From: Anaerocolumna cellulosilytica
Lineage (GTDB): Bacteria; Bacillota; Clostridia; Lachnospirales; Lachnospiraceae
Assembly (NCBI RefSeq): GCF_014218335.1
Contig: NZ_AP023367.1
Location: 2,109,501-2,173,500 of the forward strand
DNA length: 64,000 bases
Reading direction: 5' to 3'
The notes below the pieces were generated by a model. It had not been told where the DNA came from, ran no database searches, and was given only the letters and a program-made list of their open reading frames with translations. The translations under genes were made by a program, and so were the position numbers. Below, one piece after another: positions 24,981 through 34,018 of the stretch. The stretch's first letter is position 1. Every line of letters starts with the position of its first letter.

Positions 24981-25868
24981 GTGAAAACAAGAATTCATAA
25001 AAGCAGGGGAGATTTTTTGTTAGATAGTATCATAATGTTTGTGATGATTTTACTTATAATCGTTACGTTCTATCCGATCTGGTATGTTATATGCGCATCG
25101 TTTAGCAGTAGTGCAGCTATCAGCACGAACCCCGGAAAATTATTTTTACCGAAAAATTTTAGCTTTGGTGCTTATCAAAAAGCTTTGGAACATCCATTAA
25201 TAGTAAGCGGCTTTAAAAATACCCTGCTTGTACTGGCTGGTGCATTGCCGCTCAACATTATAATGACACTACTGTGCGGATATTTCATGGCAGCAAAAAA
25301 TGTTTTTTGGAAGAAATACATACTAGCATATTTGATGTTTACCATGTTTTTTGGAGGCGGTTTGATTCCAACGTATTTAAATCAAAAATCCCTGGGATTA
25401 TATAATAATCTGTGGGCTTTAATTATTCCAGGTGCATTAAGTATATATAATGCAATTATATGTAAAACGGCAATAGAAGCAGTACCTGAGAGTTTAACGG
25501 AATCCGCTCATATGGATGGAGCTAGTGATTTTACAGTTTTGTTCAGAATTATTACGCCCTTAATCAAACCCACTTTGGCAGTTTTGCTGCTTTATTATGG
25601 GGTGGGGCATTGGAATAGCTGGTTTAATGCCTCCTTGTATATTACCAAAAATGAATTACTACCCATTCAAAATATATTAAGGGCGGTGCTCATAGCAAAT
25701 TCCAATCTGCTCAATGAAGGAGCTGCCAACAAAGATGCCATGGACACGTACGCAGAAACCATAAAGTATGCAGCAATCGTTATATCAACCTTACCGATTC
25801 TTTGTATCTATCCTTTTCTTCAAAAATACTTTGTAAAGGGTGTTATGATTGGAGCTGTAAAAGGGTAA
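24981..25868 (+). CDS. carbohydrate ABC transporter permease, YtcP type
   Basis: 295 residues from GTG 24981, which has GGAGG at 24971-24975. An ATG at 24969 overlapping that site would add four residues and is the alternative. Six membrane segments, an EAA loop (ESLTESAHMDGASDFTVLFR then PLIKP) and the GVMIGAVKG C-terminus identify the YtcP/LplC type. It is the last gene of the binding protein-permease-permease operon, followed by the MITE-like palindrome. Confidence 0.93.
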   Translation: MKTRIHKSRGDFLLDSIIMFVMILLIIVTFYPIWYVICASFSSSAAISTNPGKLFLPKNFSFGAYQKALEHPLIVSGFKNTLLVLAGALPLNIIMTLLCGYFMAAKNVFWKKYILAYLMFTMFFGGGLIPTYLNQKSLGLYNNLWALIIPGALSIYNAIICKTAIEAVPESLTESAHMDGASDFTVLFRIITPLIKPTLAVLLLYYGVGHWNSWFNASLYITKNELLPIQNILRAVLIANSNLLNEGAANKDAMDTYAETIKYAAIVISTLPILCIYPFLQKYFVKGVMIGAVKG

Positions 25869-25911
25869 GGCTTAACACAGATTAGTCCCAATTTTTAAAT
25901 TAACCAAATAA

Positions 25912-26085
25912 GATTAGGGTGTCAAATTCTCTGATTATTATATTGAACCAGCACTGTGCACAAGGTCAAAAGACGCATGTTTCAATTTCAAAGAATATCT
26001 AATACATTTCCATAGGCACATTCGTTCTTTTGCTTGTGCATATTACTGCAATATTTTTTCTAAGAGGGCTTTTGACACCCTGATC
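25912..26085. mobile_element. MITE-like 174-bp imperfect palindrome
   Basis: The ends GATTAGGGTGTCAAA (25912-25926) and TTTGACACCCTGATC (26071-26085) are 15-bp terminal inverted repeats with one mismatch. Inside, TGCACAAG...CAAAAGACG...ATGT on the left is complementary to a matching stretch ending CTTGTGCAT on the right, so the whole element folds into one long hairpin. It contains no open frame of note. GGGTGTCAAA-type ends occur on transposons of several families. I cannot identify a target duplication. It fills most of the 299-bp gap between the permease and the next gene. Confidence 0.65.
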
Positions 26086-26167
26086 TCAAATAATAGTTGA
26101 ATTTATTTTTAAGTATTAGTATACTTGTATAGGTAATAACCAGTAACTTAAGAAGGATATCTCAAAA

Positions 26168-26872
26168 ATGATTGCCAAAGTACAAGCTGATACGGCATGC
26201 AATGAGAGATTGAGGAAAAACAGAATGAAAAAAAGGATTTACTTAGTTATTGCTTTACTTGTAGTTTTTATAGCCGCATTTATATTCGGCATACAACCAG
26301 TTAAAAAACTTACCAACAATGACACATCAGATGCTGTTTCAGTAAAAGAAATTCTTCAGAATGAACTGTTGGGCTCTATTTCCGGTATGTTGCAGAATAA
26401 GACGGAAGATTTTGAGTTCAAATTCACCGAAAAAGATATAAATCATATAATTACTGAAAAATTTAGTGCTTCAAATTCTTTAAAAATAGAGAATATTCAG
26501 TGTAATATAGAAAATGGTATAGTTATTTTTTATTTGGATACTAAATTAGGTTCATTTATACCTACGCAGGTAGTTCTTAAAACGAATATAGATATAATTG
26601 ATAATGAGATTAATGTAATAATTAATAAAGCTTCTTTGGGTAGAGTACCTATCCCCAAGAACTGGATACTAAAAATGTTACAAAGAAAACTGGAAAAATA
26701 TGATGCAAATATATCTGGTTCTGTAATAAAAATACCGATTGCTTTACCAAAAGCTATCTCAATAATAGATTTCCAAGTCTCTGACCGTATAAGGTTTAGT
26801 GCAAGAATCTCGATTCAATCTATGGATGATTTGATGGAACTCTTTAAATATTTTGGGAAGAAAATGAAATAA
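26168..26872 (+). CDS. membrane-anchored DUF2140/YpmS-like protein
   Basis: 234 residues from ATG 26168 (AGAAGG upstream), or 215 from ATG 26225, which starts MKKRIYLVIALLVV. A single N-terminal membrane anchor (YLVIALLVVFIAAFIFGIQP) is followed by an extracytoplasmic ~190-residue domain rich in beta-strands. The pattern of FKFTEKDINHII, then LGSFIPTQVVLKT and GRVPIPKNWILK, resembles the YpmS/DUF2140 family of Firmicutes surface proteins. The function is unknown. The gene stands alone between the MITE and a terminator. Confidence 0.75.
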   Translation: MIAKVQADTACNERLRKNRMKKRIYLVIALLVVFIAAFIFGIQPVKKLTNNDTSDAVSVKEILQNELLGSISGMLQNKTEDFEFKFTEKDINHIITEKFSASNSLKIENIQCNIENGIVIFYLDTKLGSFIPTQVVLKTNIDIIDNEINVIINKASLGRVPIPKNWILKMLQRKLEKYDANISGSVIKIPIALPKAISIIDFQVSDRIRFSARISIQSMDDLMELFKYFGKKMK

Positions 26873-26899
26873 TCATAATCTAAATGAAGAAAATAGCTG

Positions 26900-26936
26900 C
26901 ACCCTATCGTTTCTGAGGAATCGAAAGGGTGTTTTT
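26900..26936 (+). terminator. intrinsic terminator
   Basis: CACCCT (26900-26905) pairs with AGGGTG (26926-26931), with inner TCG/CGA pairs, followed by TTTTT. It is 28 bases after the preceding stop codon. Confidence 0.85.
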
Positions 26937-27060
26937 ATTAGCAGCTCATTAAACTTAAGAATGAATTAAGAATTTTGAAGTATCATAATGGTAGTAAAAA
27001 TGTTACTATATAGGATGCTGGTTTTAATAGCAACCATACAAGTTGGAGGAATAAAGTTCA

Positions 27061-27948
27061 TTGCGTAAGATAATTAAGAAGATACTTTTTCTAATCGCAG
27101 GTTTGCTTGGATTGGGAATCATAATAATAATCATAAGTAACACAGTTGTAGTAGTTGATAAATATAATGTAATAGCAGGCAATGTACCATCAGCCTTTGA
27201 TGGTTTTAAAGTAGTTCAATTATCAGATTTGCATAGCAAAGAGTTTGGACGAGAAAATGGTACATTATTAAAGAAAATAGCTAAAATAAACCCTGATATA
27301 ATAGTTATGACAGGTGATATGGTAAACTCAACAGATACGGAATTTAGTATATTTTTGACTTTTGCAAAAAAATTAGCAGAAAATTATCCCGTCTATTATA
27401 TAGTCGGAAACCATGAGCAAGCTTTAAGTAAACAAAATCTTGCATTTATATATAATGAGTTAAAATCTTATGGAGTCAATGTTCTTGATAATGAAATGGC
27501 TGTAATCGAAAAAGATGATGCCAAAATTAATATTTATGGAATGTGGTTTAATTTAAGATATTACAGTGATCAAACCAGTGCTTATGTTTTAGATAATCCG
27601 GATATTTATTATTTTGCTGAGGATACTATGAGAAAAATTCTAGGTGAATGTGGGAGAGAGAGTTTTAACATTCTACTGACACATAACCCAGTTTTTTTTG
27701 ATACGTATTCTAAATGGGGGGCAGACCTAACATTAAGCGGACATATTCATGGTGGTATGGTAAGAATTCCCTTTATAGGCGGAATATACTCTCCGGAGAA
27801 AACATTTTTTCCTAAATATGACGAGGGATTATTTGAAGAAAATGATAAAAGAATGATTGTCAGTAGAGGAATTGGAAATGGAAGCTTGGGCTTTCGGTTT
27901 TTAAATTGTCCTCAAATAGTTGAGATTACCCTCTATTCAAGTAAATAA
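27061..27948 (+). CDS. membrane-anchored metallophosphoesterase (YkuE-like)
   Basis: A 295-residue protein with a TTG start, TGGAGG ribosome site and one N-terminal membrane segment (ILFLIAGLLGLGIIIIIIS). The calcineurin-like core contains all metal motifs in order: QLSDLHS, MTGDMVN, VGNHEQ, LLTHNP and SGHIHGG. YkuE-type proteins are surface-associated dimetal phosphoesterases, some implicated in lipid phosphate or cell-wall metabolism (family knowledge). The substrate here is unknown. The gene has no evident operon partner. Confidence 0.92.
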   Translation: MRKIIKKILFLIAGLLGLGIIIIIISNTVVVVDKYNVIAGNVPSAFDGFKVVQLSDLHSKEFGRENGTLLKKIAKINPDIIVMTGDMVNSTDTEFSIFLTFAKKLAENYPVYYIVGNHEQALSKQNLAFIYNELKSYGVNVLDNEMAVIEKDDAKINIYGMWFNLRYYSDQTSAYVLDNPDIYYFAEDTMRKILGECGRESFNILLTHNPVFFDTYSKWGADLTLSGHIHGGMVRIPFIGGIYSPEKTFFPKYDEGLFEENDKRMIVSRGIGNGSLGFRFLNCPQIVEITLYSSK

Positions 27949-28165
27949 ATTGGCAGCTTAATCAGCATAATGGCTTGAAATCAAAGCATATTTCAGATTT
28001 TCCTTGGTTTTAAAAATATACAGGAGTTCAACGTTAGAATGTGAAGTTTTAGCAGATATGAAAGCAGGAAAATAAAATATCTGCGGCATGTGATGATTTA
28101 GCTATGGAAGCATTGTGAAAATTGTAATATAATATGCTTGTATAAACTAAATGAAGGAGCATAAG

Positions 28166-29215
28166 ATGGGAACTTTAAATTTTGACAGAAATGAAATACT
28201 AGAAGCAATGGACAAAATAGTGGATCGCACAAAACGCATGGATATGTCCTGGGATTGGCCCTGCGGAGTGGCATATGCCGGAATTGCGGAAGCCTATGAA
28301 GCCACAAAAAAGGAAGACTATATTAATTTTTTAAAAGAACGTGTGGACGAACTGATTAGTCTGGGACTTCCGGTTTGGACTGTGAATACATGTGCTATGG
28401 GACATTGCCTTATTACTTTATACCAAACCTTTGGAGACGAAAAGTACATGGAACTGATTCAATCCAAAGTAGAGTATTTAAGAAATCACGCGCTGCGTTT
28501 TGGAGACAGTGTACTGCAGCATACGGTTTCTGCGAAGAATGATTTTCCGGAACAGTGTTGGGCGGATACATTATTTATGGCGGCCTATTTCCTGTTGAGA
28601 GTGGGTGTTATGACAAAGGACGAAGCATTGGTAAATGATGCGCTAAATCAGTATTACTGGCACATCCAGTATCTTCAGAATCCGGATACAGGCTTATGGT
28701 ATCATGGGTATAATAACATCTCAAAAGACCATATGTCAGGATTTTATTGGGGAAGGGCTAATTGCTGGGCTGCTTATACTATGAGTAAAGTTGGAGGAAT
28801 ATTGCCGGAATGCTATCTGTATCCCCAGTACCTGGAGATAGTAGGGAGTCTCAATGAGCAACTTTCAGCTTTGAAACTTCTTCAGACAGAGAATGGCTTA
28901 TGGAGGACGATCTTAGATGATGAAGAGTCCTACGAAGAATTATCGGCATCTGCCGGAATAGCTGCTGCTATGACGTTAAAGAGAAATCCTCTTCATATCA
29001 AACATGTGCAGAAATCAATAAAGGGTGTATTAGAACATATTGCACCAGATGGTCGCATTACCGATGTTTCTGGCGGAACAGCAGTAATGAAAGACAGAGA
29101 CGGATACTGTAACATATCGAAAAAATGGATACAGGGATGGGGACAGGGTATGGCTCTGGCATTTTTCAGTGCTGTCTTAAACTATAGCAACTTAGATGTG
29201 GATGGGGCACTTTAA
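28166..29215 (+). CDS. GH105 unsaturated rhamnogalacturonyl hydrolase
   Basis: A 349-residue protein with no signal peptide; the ATG at 28166 has GAAGGAG 6 bases upstream. It is an (alpha/alpha)6-barrel of the YteR/YesR family. DWPCGVAYAGIAEAYEAT opens the barrel, Asp134 in CWADTLFMAAYFL corresponds to the catalytic Asp, and FYWGRANCWAAYTMSK and KKWIQGWGQGMALAF line the cleft. The enzyme hydrates the 4,5-unsaturated uronic acid left at the non-reducing end by pectin or other polysaccharide lyases, in the cytoplasm. It appears monocistronic, although the secreted beta-helix protein at 16204 could produce unsaturated oligomers if it is a lyase. Confidence 0.94.
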   Translation: MGTLNFDRNEILEAMDKIVDRTKRMDMSWDWPCGVAYAGIAEAYEATKKEDYINFLKERVDELISLGLPVWTVNTCAMGHCLITLYQTFGDEKYMELIQSKVEYLRNHALRFGDSVLQHTVSAKNDFPEQCWADTLFMAAYFLLRVGVMTKDEALVNDALNQYYWHIQYLQNPDTGLWYHGYNNISKDHMSGFYWGRANCWAAYTMSKVGGILPECYLYPQYLEIVGSLNEQLSALKLLQTENGLWRTILDDEESYEELSASAGIAAAMTLKRNPLHIKHVQKSIKGVLEHIAPDGRITDVSGGTAVMKDRDGYCNISKKWIQGWGQGMALAFFSAVLNYSNLDVDGAL

Positions 29216-29269
29216 TTCAGTTATTTTAACATTCCTTTAGGTGTTATTTTAATTCAATCCTCTTCTGAT

Positions 29270-29303
29270 TTGAGTTCTGCCAGTTCATTCTGGCAGAACT
29301 CAA
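29270..29303. other. perfect 14-bp hairpin between convergent genes
   Basis: TTGAGTTCTGCCAG (29270-29283) and CTGGCAGAACTCAA (29290-29303) are exactly complementary around TTCATT. There is no T-run on either side, so it is not a standard terminator, but it sits where one is expected between GH105 and the leftward AraC gene. Confidence 0.7.
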
Positions 29304-29341
29304 GTACTGTAAGGGGAAAAAGCCGGTTATTGGTTATGTGG

Positions 29342-30550
29342 TTATGTGGTTTTCTTTCTGTATTCACTGGGAGTACATCCGATTTCTTTCTTAAACACTT
29401 TAGTAAAATAATTACAATCTAAAATTCCAACATACGCAGCAATGTTCTGGATTGACATGGAAGATGTATTTAATAATTTTATAGCTTCTCGTATTCTTAA
29501 CTTATTAATATGAGTTACTACAGTCATATTAAGCTCTTTTTTAAACAAACTTGAAATATAGGGTATGGATAAGTTAAACTTTTTTGAAAGCTCACTTAGT
29601 GTTAAGGGTGAGTTAATATTAAATTCTATATAATGTAGAATAGGTCTAATGGTTGGCGAATATTGAACCATAGATTTATTCCTAACTAAAAGGCAATAAT
29701 CTCTTATCATCTTCTCGTATATCTTATTTAACTCACGAACAGACAGAGAGGTTTCTATTAATTGTGCATAATTACAAGATATTTCATGTAGATAGATAGG
29801 ATGAATTTTGACATCTTCGGCTGCTTTACGAAATAAAGTATTAGTTGAAAATAGCATGGCTTTTATGTCATGCAAGTTATTTTTAATCCTTGGTTCAAAC
29901 GGGCGACTTAAAAATTCTTTACCAGCCAACATGGCTTTCCTGGAATTCCCCTCTTTTATTGCCTGCAAGATTGTATGTTCTATTTTGTAACGTTCTTCTA
30001 CTGAGTTGGCATAAACTTCAAAATCTTCTTTTGGTACAAGTTCCTTTACTTCATTATCTCTGGATAACAATGACTCATTTACGATAGAAAATGTAATAGA
30101 TGCGGGATTAAGGTATAATAATATGTCAGTCACTATGGAGAGTAATTGAAGGCTATTGTCAAAACGTGGGATTCCAAATAAAAATCTTTTTACATATTCA
30201 ATATCAGCATAGGCTAAATGATTGATGGTAGCTATTTCATTGAGGTAGTCAGCATCAATCTCATTGGTCATGTAGGGACCTAATGTTATAACATCTCTAT
30301 TATGCTCAAAGGGTAAGAAAATAACGTAATTTAATATAAAATTATCGCACATTAAGTAAAAACAATTATGCTGTAAACTATAAATTCGCTCTATAATCTG
30401 TTGGTACAAGATTTCAGAGTGTTCCAGGCTATTTCTCAAATGCCGGTCAAAATGGAATATATCTGTATAAGGATCTTTTAAATAATTAAAATCTAACTGG
30501 ATAGTATCAAATACCAATTTTTTTATAAGAGTTAGCGTATGAGTGTTCAT
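29342..30550 (-). CDS. AraC-family transcriptional regulator
   Basis: A 402-residue cytoplasmic regulator without membrane segments. Its N-terminal ~280 residues are an unassigned, probably ligand-sensing region. The C-terminal HTH_18 domain (residues ~300-400) contains LTLSELSKKFNLSIPYISSL and LLNTSSMSIQNIAAYVGI, then FTKVFKKEIGCTPSEYRKK. An AAAGGAGA site precedes the ATG. It is divergent from the nine-gene GH3-ABC-GH2-uronate operon and is its likely activator, with ATATTACTA repeats in the shared 197-bp intergenic region as candidate binding sites. Confidence 0.93.
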   Translation of the reverse strand: MNTHTLTLIKKLVFDTIQLDFNYLKDPYTDIFHFDRHLRNSLEHSEILYQQIIERIYSLQHNCFYLMCDNFILNYVIFLPFEHNRDVITLGPYMTNEIDADYLNEIATINHLAYADIEYVKRFLFGIPRFDNSLQLLSIVTDILLYLNPASITFSIVNESLLSRDNEVKELVPKEDFEVYANSVEERYKIEHTILQAIKEGNSRKAMLAGKEFLSRPFEPRIKNNLHDIKAMLFSTNTLFRKAAEDVKIHPIYLHEISCNYAQLIETSLSVRELNKIYEKMIRDYCLLVRNKSMVQYSPTIRPILHYIEFNINSPLTLSELSKKFNLSIPYISSLFKKELNMTVVTHINKLRIREAIKLLNTSSMSIQNIAAYVGILDCNYFTKVFKKEIGCTPSEYRKKTT

Positions 30551-30587
30551 TGTGATATAGATATCTCCTTTTGTCTGTTGTTATTAA

Positions 30588-30681
30588 TAGTAATATACTA
30601 AATGTATAATAGCAATAATAAGCTTTTTAATTCAAACTATACATAAAAAATCATGCTAATATATTACTAATCATATTACTA
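30588..30681. promoter_or_regulatory. ATATTACTA motif repeats in the divergent AraC/GH3 intergenic region
   Basis: ATATTACTA occurs as direct repeats at 30661-30669 and 30673-30681 (12-bp period) and inverted as TAGTAATAT at 30588-30596. Downstream lies a TATAAT near 30711 without a good -35. The arrangement suits an activator binding upstream of the GH3 operon promoter. Confidence 0.5.
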
Positions 30682-30747
30682 TTTTTCTAATTGATTTCAA
30701 AATAACATGATATAATACAGAAAAAATAGGTTGATAGGTAATAGAAT

Positions 30748-32487
30748 ATGAGTGTGAATCTAAAGGCAGCGCCGTTTAATTTAAATGAATCAGATATTAT
30801 GTGGGTAAAAGATACGATTTCAAAGATGAGCTTGGAAGAAAAAATAGGACAACTTTTTATCGTTTTAGGAAAAAGTACAGATGAAAACTATTTGAGGAAT
30901 TTAGTGGAAAAATATCATATTGGTGGGGCGAGGTACGTCGAAACCGATCCAGAAAAGATTCTGGTGCAAAACAGGTTTTATCAAAAGATTAGCAAAATAC
31001 CAATGTTTATTGCAACAAATTGTGAAGACGGCGGAAGTGGTGCCTGCAAGGGGGGGACGAAGGTCGCATCAGGAGCCCAGTGTGCAGCAATGGAGTCGGA
31101 TTGGGCAGCATATGAAATGGGGAAAATCGGAGGTAGAGAAGCTTCTGCCTTAGGCTGTAATTGGACGTTCTCTCCAATTGTTGATATTGTATATAATTGG
31201 AGAAATACCATAGTAAATACAAGAGCCTTTGGAAATGATTCGAATCAGGTCTTAAAGTTGGCAAAAGCTAATATTAGAGGATTTAAAGAGAGTTCGCTAT
31301 TAACCTGTGCAAAGCATTTTCCGGGAGATGGAATTGAAGAACGAGATCAACATTTAGTAATGGGAATCAACGATTTGAGTTGTGAAGAATGGGACGAGTC
31401 GTTTGGAAAAGTTTATAAAGGGTTAATAGAGGAAGGTCTGGAAACGGTAATGGTTGGTCATATTGCATTGCCTGCGTACAGTAAAAAATTATGTCCTGAC
31501 TTAGAAGAAACGGATATAATGCCTGCTACACTTGCTAAAGAGTTAGTGAATGGTTTACTGCGAGAGCAACTAGGGTTTAATGGCTTGGTATTGACAGATG
31601 CCTCCCATATGGGAGGGTTATTAAGTGCAAAACCCAGAAGTCTACAAGTACCGGGTGCTATCGCGGCTGGGTGTGATATGTTTCTCTTCTTCCATGATGA
31701 AGAAGAAGACTTTAATTATATGTTAGAGGGCTATCATAAGGGTATTATAACAGAAGAACGATTACAGGAAGCTTTAGAAAGAATACTTGGTATGAAGGCT
31801 AAATTAGGACTTCATAAACAAACTGAGGTTCCACTTGAAGATGCGAAAAAAAGATTGGAAATAATAGGATGTGAAGAACATAAAAAAATTGCCAAAGCAA
31901 TAGCAGATGAGAGTATTACATTGGTTAAGGATACACAGAACCTTTTGCCAGTTGATATATCGAGTAGAAAAAGAGCAAGACTTTATTATATGGAAAGTGC
32001 ACCTGTTTCTAATTGCGAAGGAACAGACCCTATGAAAGAGGTTGTAAAGGATGAATTAGAGAGGGCTGGCTTTTTGGTTGATACTAATAAATCTTACTAT
32101 GAAATGGAATGTGAGCAAAGTTCAAGATTTAACCGGTTTAAAGCTATGGAGATGGCTAAAGTTGAAGATTTTAAAAAGACCTACGATATTGTTTTTGTAT
32201 TTGTTCATATGAAGGGATATGCACAGGAGAATAATGTGAGAGTGAAATATTCTGCACCCCATTCCAATGAGCTTCCATGGTGGATAAGAGAAGTACCGAC
32301 GGTGTGTATTTCATTAAATTACACCAATCATTTGTATGATTTGCCAATGATGAAAACGTATATCAATGCATATGAACCTACAAGGGAATGTATTCAGGCT
32401 GCCATTGAGAAGGTTATTGGAAAATCGGAGTTCAAAGGGATATACAATGAAAATGTGTGGTGTAACAGATGGGACACAAGGTATTAG
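30748..32487 (+). CDS. GH3 family glycoside hydrolase (NagZ-like)
   Basis: A 579-residue protein with no signal peptide. Residues ~1-350 form the GH3 TIM barrel. KHFPGDG (His190) with the downstream DQH is the loop seen in NagZ-type GH3 enzymes, and Asp284 in LTDASHMGG is the expected nucleophile. Residues ~385-579 form an alpha/beta C-terminal domain, which single-domain NagZ lacks. Bacillus-like NagZ uses an Asp-His dyad as acid/base; here the loop reads GDGIEERDQH. It opens an operon with a ribose-type transporter and uronate enzymes, so it could be a beta-N-acetylglucosaminidase or a beta-glycosidase acting on an imported glycoside. The ribosome site is weak (TAGGT). Confidence 0.9.
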   Translation: MSVNLKAAPFNLNESDIMWVKDTISKMSLEEKIGQLFIVLGKSTDENYLRNLVEKYHIGGARYVETDPEKILVQNRFYQKISKIPMFIATNCEDGGSGACKGGTKVASGAQCAAMESDWAAYEMGKIGGREASALGCNWTFSPIVDIVYNWRNTIVNTRAFGNDSNQVLKLAKANIRGFKESSLLTCAKHFPGDGIEERDQHLVMGINDLSCEEWDESFGKVYKGLIEEGLETVMVGHIALPAYSKKLCPDLEETDIMPATLAKELVNGLLREQLGFNGLVLTDASHMGGLLSAKPRSLQVPGAIAAGCDMFLFFHDEEEDFNYMLEGYHKGIITEERLQEALERILGMKAKLGLHKQTEVPLEDAKKRLEIIGCEEHKKIAKAIADESITLVKDTQNLLPVDISSRKRARLYYMESAPVSNCEGTDPMKEVVKDELERAGFLVDTNKSYYEMECEQSSRFNRFKAMEMAKVEDFKKTYDIVFVFVHMKGYAQENNVRVKYSAPHSNELPWWIREVPTVCISLNYTNHLYDLPMMKTYINAYEPTRECIQAAIEKVIGKSEFKGIYNENVWCNRWDTRY

Positions 32488-32511
32488 TAATAGTATAGTT
32501 TGGAGGTCAGT

Positions 32512-34014
32512 ATGAAAGAAGAAAAAGACATTCTGCTCGAGATTAAAAATATGCACAAGAGCTTTTTAGCTACCCGTGCATTAAAAGGTATTGATCTAAA
32601 AATTAGTAAAGGTCAAATACATGGTCTTGTTGGCGAGAATGGCAGTGGTAAAAGTACAGTAACTAGTATCGCTGCCGGAATGCAGGGATACGACAGCGGC
32701 GAAATGTTTTTTATGGGACAGAGGTGGAAACCGGCTAGTATGATTCATGCACAAGAAGAAGGATTTAGTATGATACTGCAAGAAGCAAATACCATAAGCG
32801 GAGTAACCGTTGCAGAAAACCTATTTGCAGGTAAAGAGTGGGATTTTTGTACTTGTGGCATTGTTTCAAAAAAGAAGATGATTCATGCAGCCAATCAAAG
32901 ACTTGCAGAATTTGGGATGAATCATATTCATGGGGAGGACTCTATAGACCGCTATGGTTTTGAGGATAGAAAATTAATTGAAATTTGCAGGGTGGTTTCG
33001 GACAAAACGAAGGTATTAGTTGTAGATGAAACAACAACAGCACTTAGTCAGACAGGGCGTGAATTGCTTTACAAGCTGGTTCGTAAATTGGCATCTGAAG
33101 GAAAAGCCGTAATTTTTATTAGCCATGATATGGAGGAGATATTAGAAGTCTGCAATATCTTAACCGTTTTAAGAGATGGTGATATTATTGGTACATTAAC
33201 CAAAGAAGAAATGGAACCTAAAAAAATACGTTATATGATGGTAGGCAGAGAGATTGGAGATACGTACTACAGAGAGGACTTTGATGCAAGTCATTCAAAT
33301 GAGATTGTTTTAGAGTTTAAGAATTGCAGCTTTAAAAAAATTAAGAATTTTAATCTTCAACTTCACAAAGGTGAGATATTAGGCATTGGCGGACTGTCAG
33401 GAAGCGGTATGCATGATGTAGGACGAGCAGCCTTCGGACTTGAAAAGATTTCTTCTGGAAGCGTTGAATGTCATGGCGAGAGGTTAAAGTCCTGTCTGGA
33501 TGCTATTAATAAAAATATGGCATATATCTCTAAAAATCGAGATCAAGAAGCTTTGATTGTACAGGGCTCCATTAATGATAACATAATATTACCAAGTATT
33601 CCTTCCTTGACCGGAAAATTCATGTTCCTATCAAAGAGAAAAAGTATGAAATGTGCTAAGGAGCAGATTGAAGCATTTCGCATTAAATGCAATAATGGTT
33701 CACAGTTTGTTTCTACCCTGTCAGGTGGCAATAAACAAAAGGTTTCCTTTGCAAAATGGACTGCTCTTGGTAGTGACATATTAATTATGGATTGTCCTAC
33801 CCGGGGCGTTGATATTGGTGTTAAACAGTTTATGTATCATTTGATTCATGAAATGAAAAAAGAAGGCAAAGCAATTTTGATGATCAGTGAAGAATTAGCG
33901 GAGCTAATTGGAATGTGTGACAAAATCATGATAATGAAAAATGATACAATAAGCGGAACCAAAATGAGAAGCAAAGATTTGCAGCAGACAGATATCATTG
34001 AATACATTATCTAA
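32512..34014 (+). CDS. ribose-type sugar ABC transporter ATPase (RbsA-like, two NBDs)
   Basis: 500 residues from ATG 32512 (GGAGG five bases upstream). Two nucleotide-binding domains are fused. NBD1 has a full Walker A (GENGSGKST), Walker B (VLVVDETTTAL) and switch His (FISHDMEE), but its signature motif is replaced by YGFEDRKLIEICR. NBD2 has a degenerate Walker A (GIGGLSGSGMHDV), as usual in RbsA proteins, an intact signature LSGGNKQK, and a Walker B in which the catalytic Glu is Cys428 (LIMDCPTRGVD). One composite ATP site (NBD1 Walker motifs plus NBD2 signature) is therefore canonical and the other degenerate. It serves the two permeases and binding protein that follow. Confidence 0.95.
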   Translation: MKEEKDILLEIKNMHKSFLATRALKGIDLKISKGQIHGLVGENGSGKSTVTSIAAGMQGYDSGEMFFMGQRWKPASMIHAQEEGFSMILQEANTISGVTVAENLFAGKEWDFCTCGIVSKKKMIHAANQRLAEFGMNHIHGEDSIDRYGFEDRKLIEICRVVSDKTKVLVVDETTTALSQTGRELLYKLVRKLASEGKAVIFISHDMEEILEVCNILTVLRDGDIIGTLTKEEMEPKKIRYMMVGREIGDTYYREDFDASHSNEIVLEFKNCSFKKIKNFNLQLHKGEILGIGGLSGSGMHDVGRAAFGLEKISSGSVECHGERLKSCLDAINKNMAYISKNRDQEALIVQGSINDNIILPSIPSLTGKFMFLSKRKSMKCAKEQIEAFRIKCNNGSQFVSTLSGGNKQKVSFAKWTALGSDILIMDCPTRGVDIGVKQFMYHLIHEMKKEGKAILMISEELAELIGMCDKIMIMKNDTISGTKMRSKDLQQTDIIEYII

Positions 34015-34018
34015 CAGA

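Noticed and set aside
25912-26085. Complete insertion sequence
   Set aside because: Only 174 bp with no transposase open frame, so it can at most be a non-autonomous element.
29270-29303. Intrinsic terminator
   Set aside because: The stem is perfect, but no T-run follows on either strand, so it is listed as a hairpin only.
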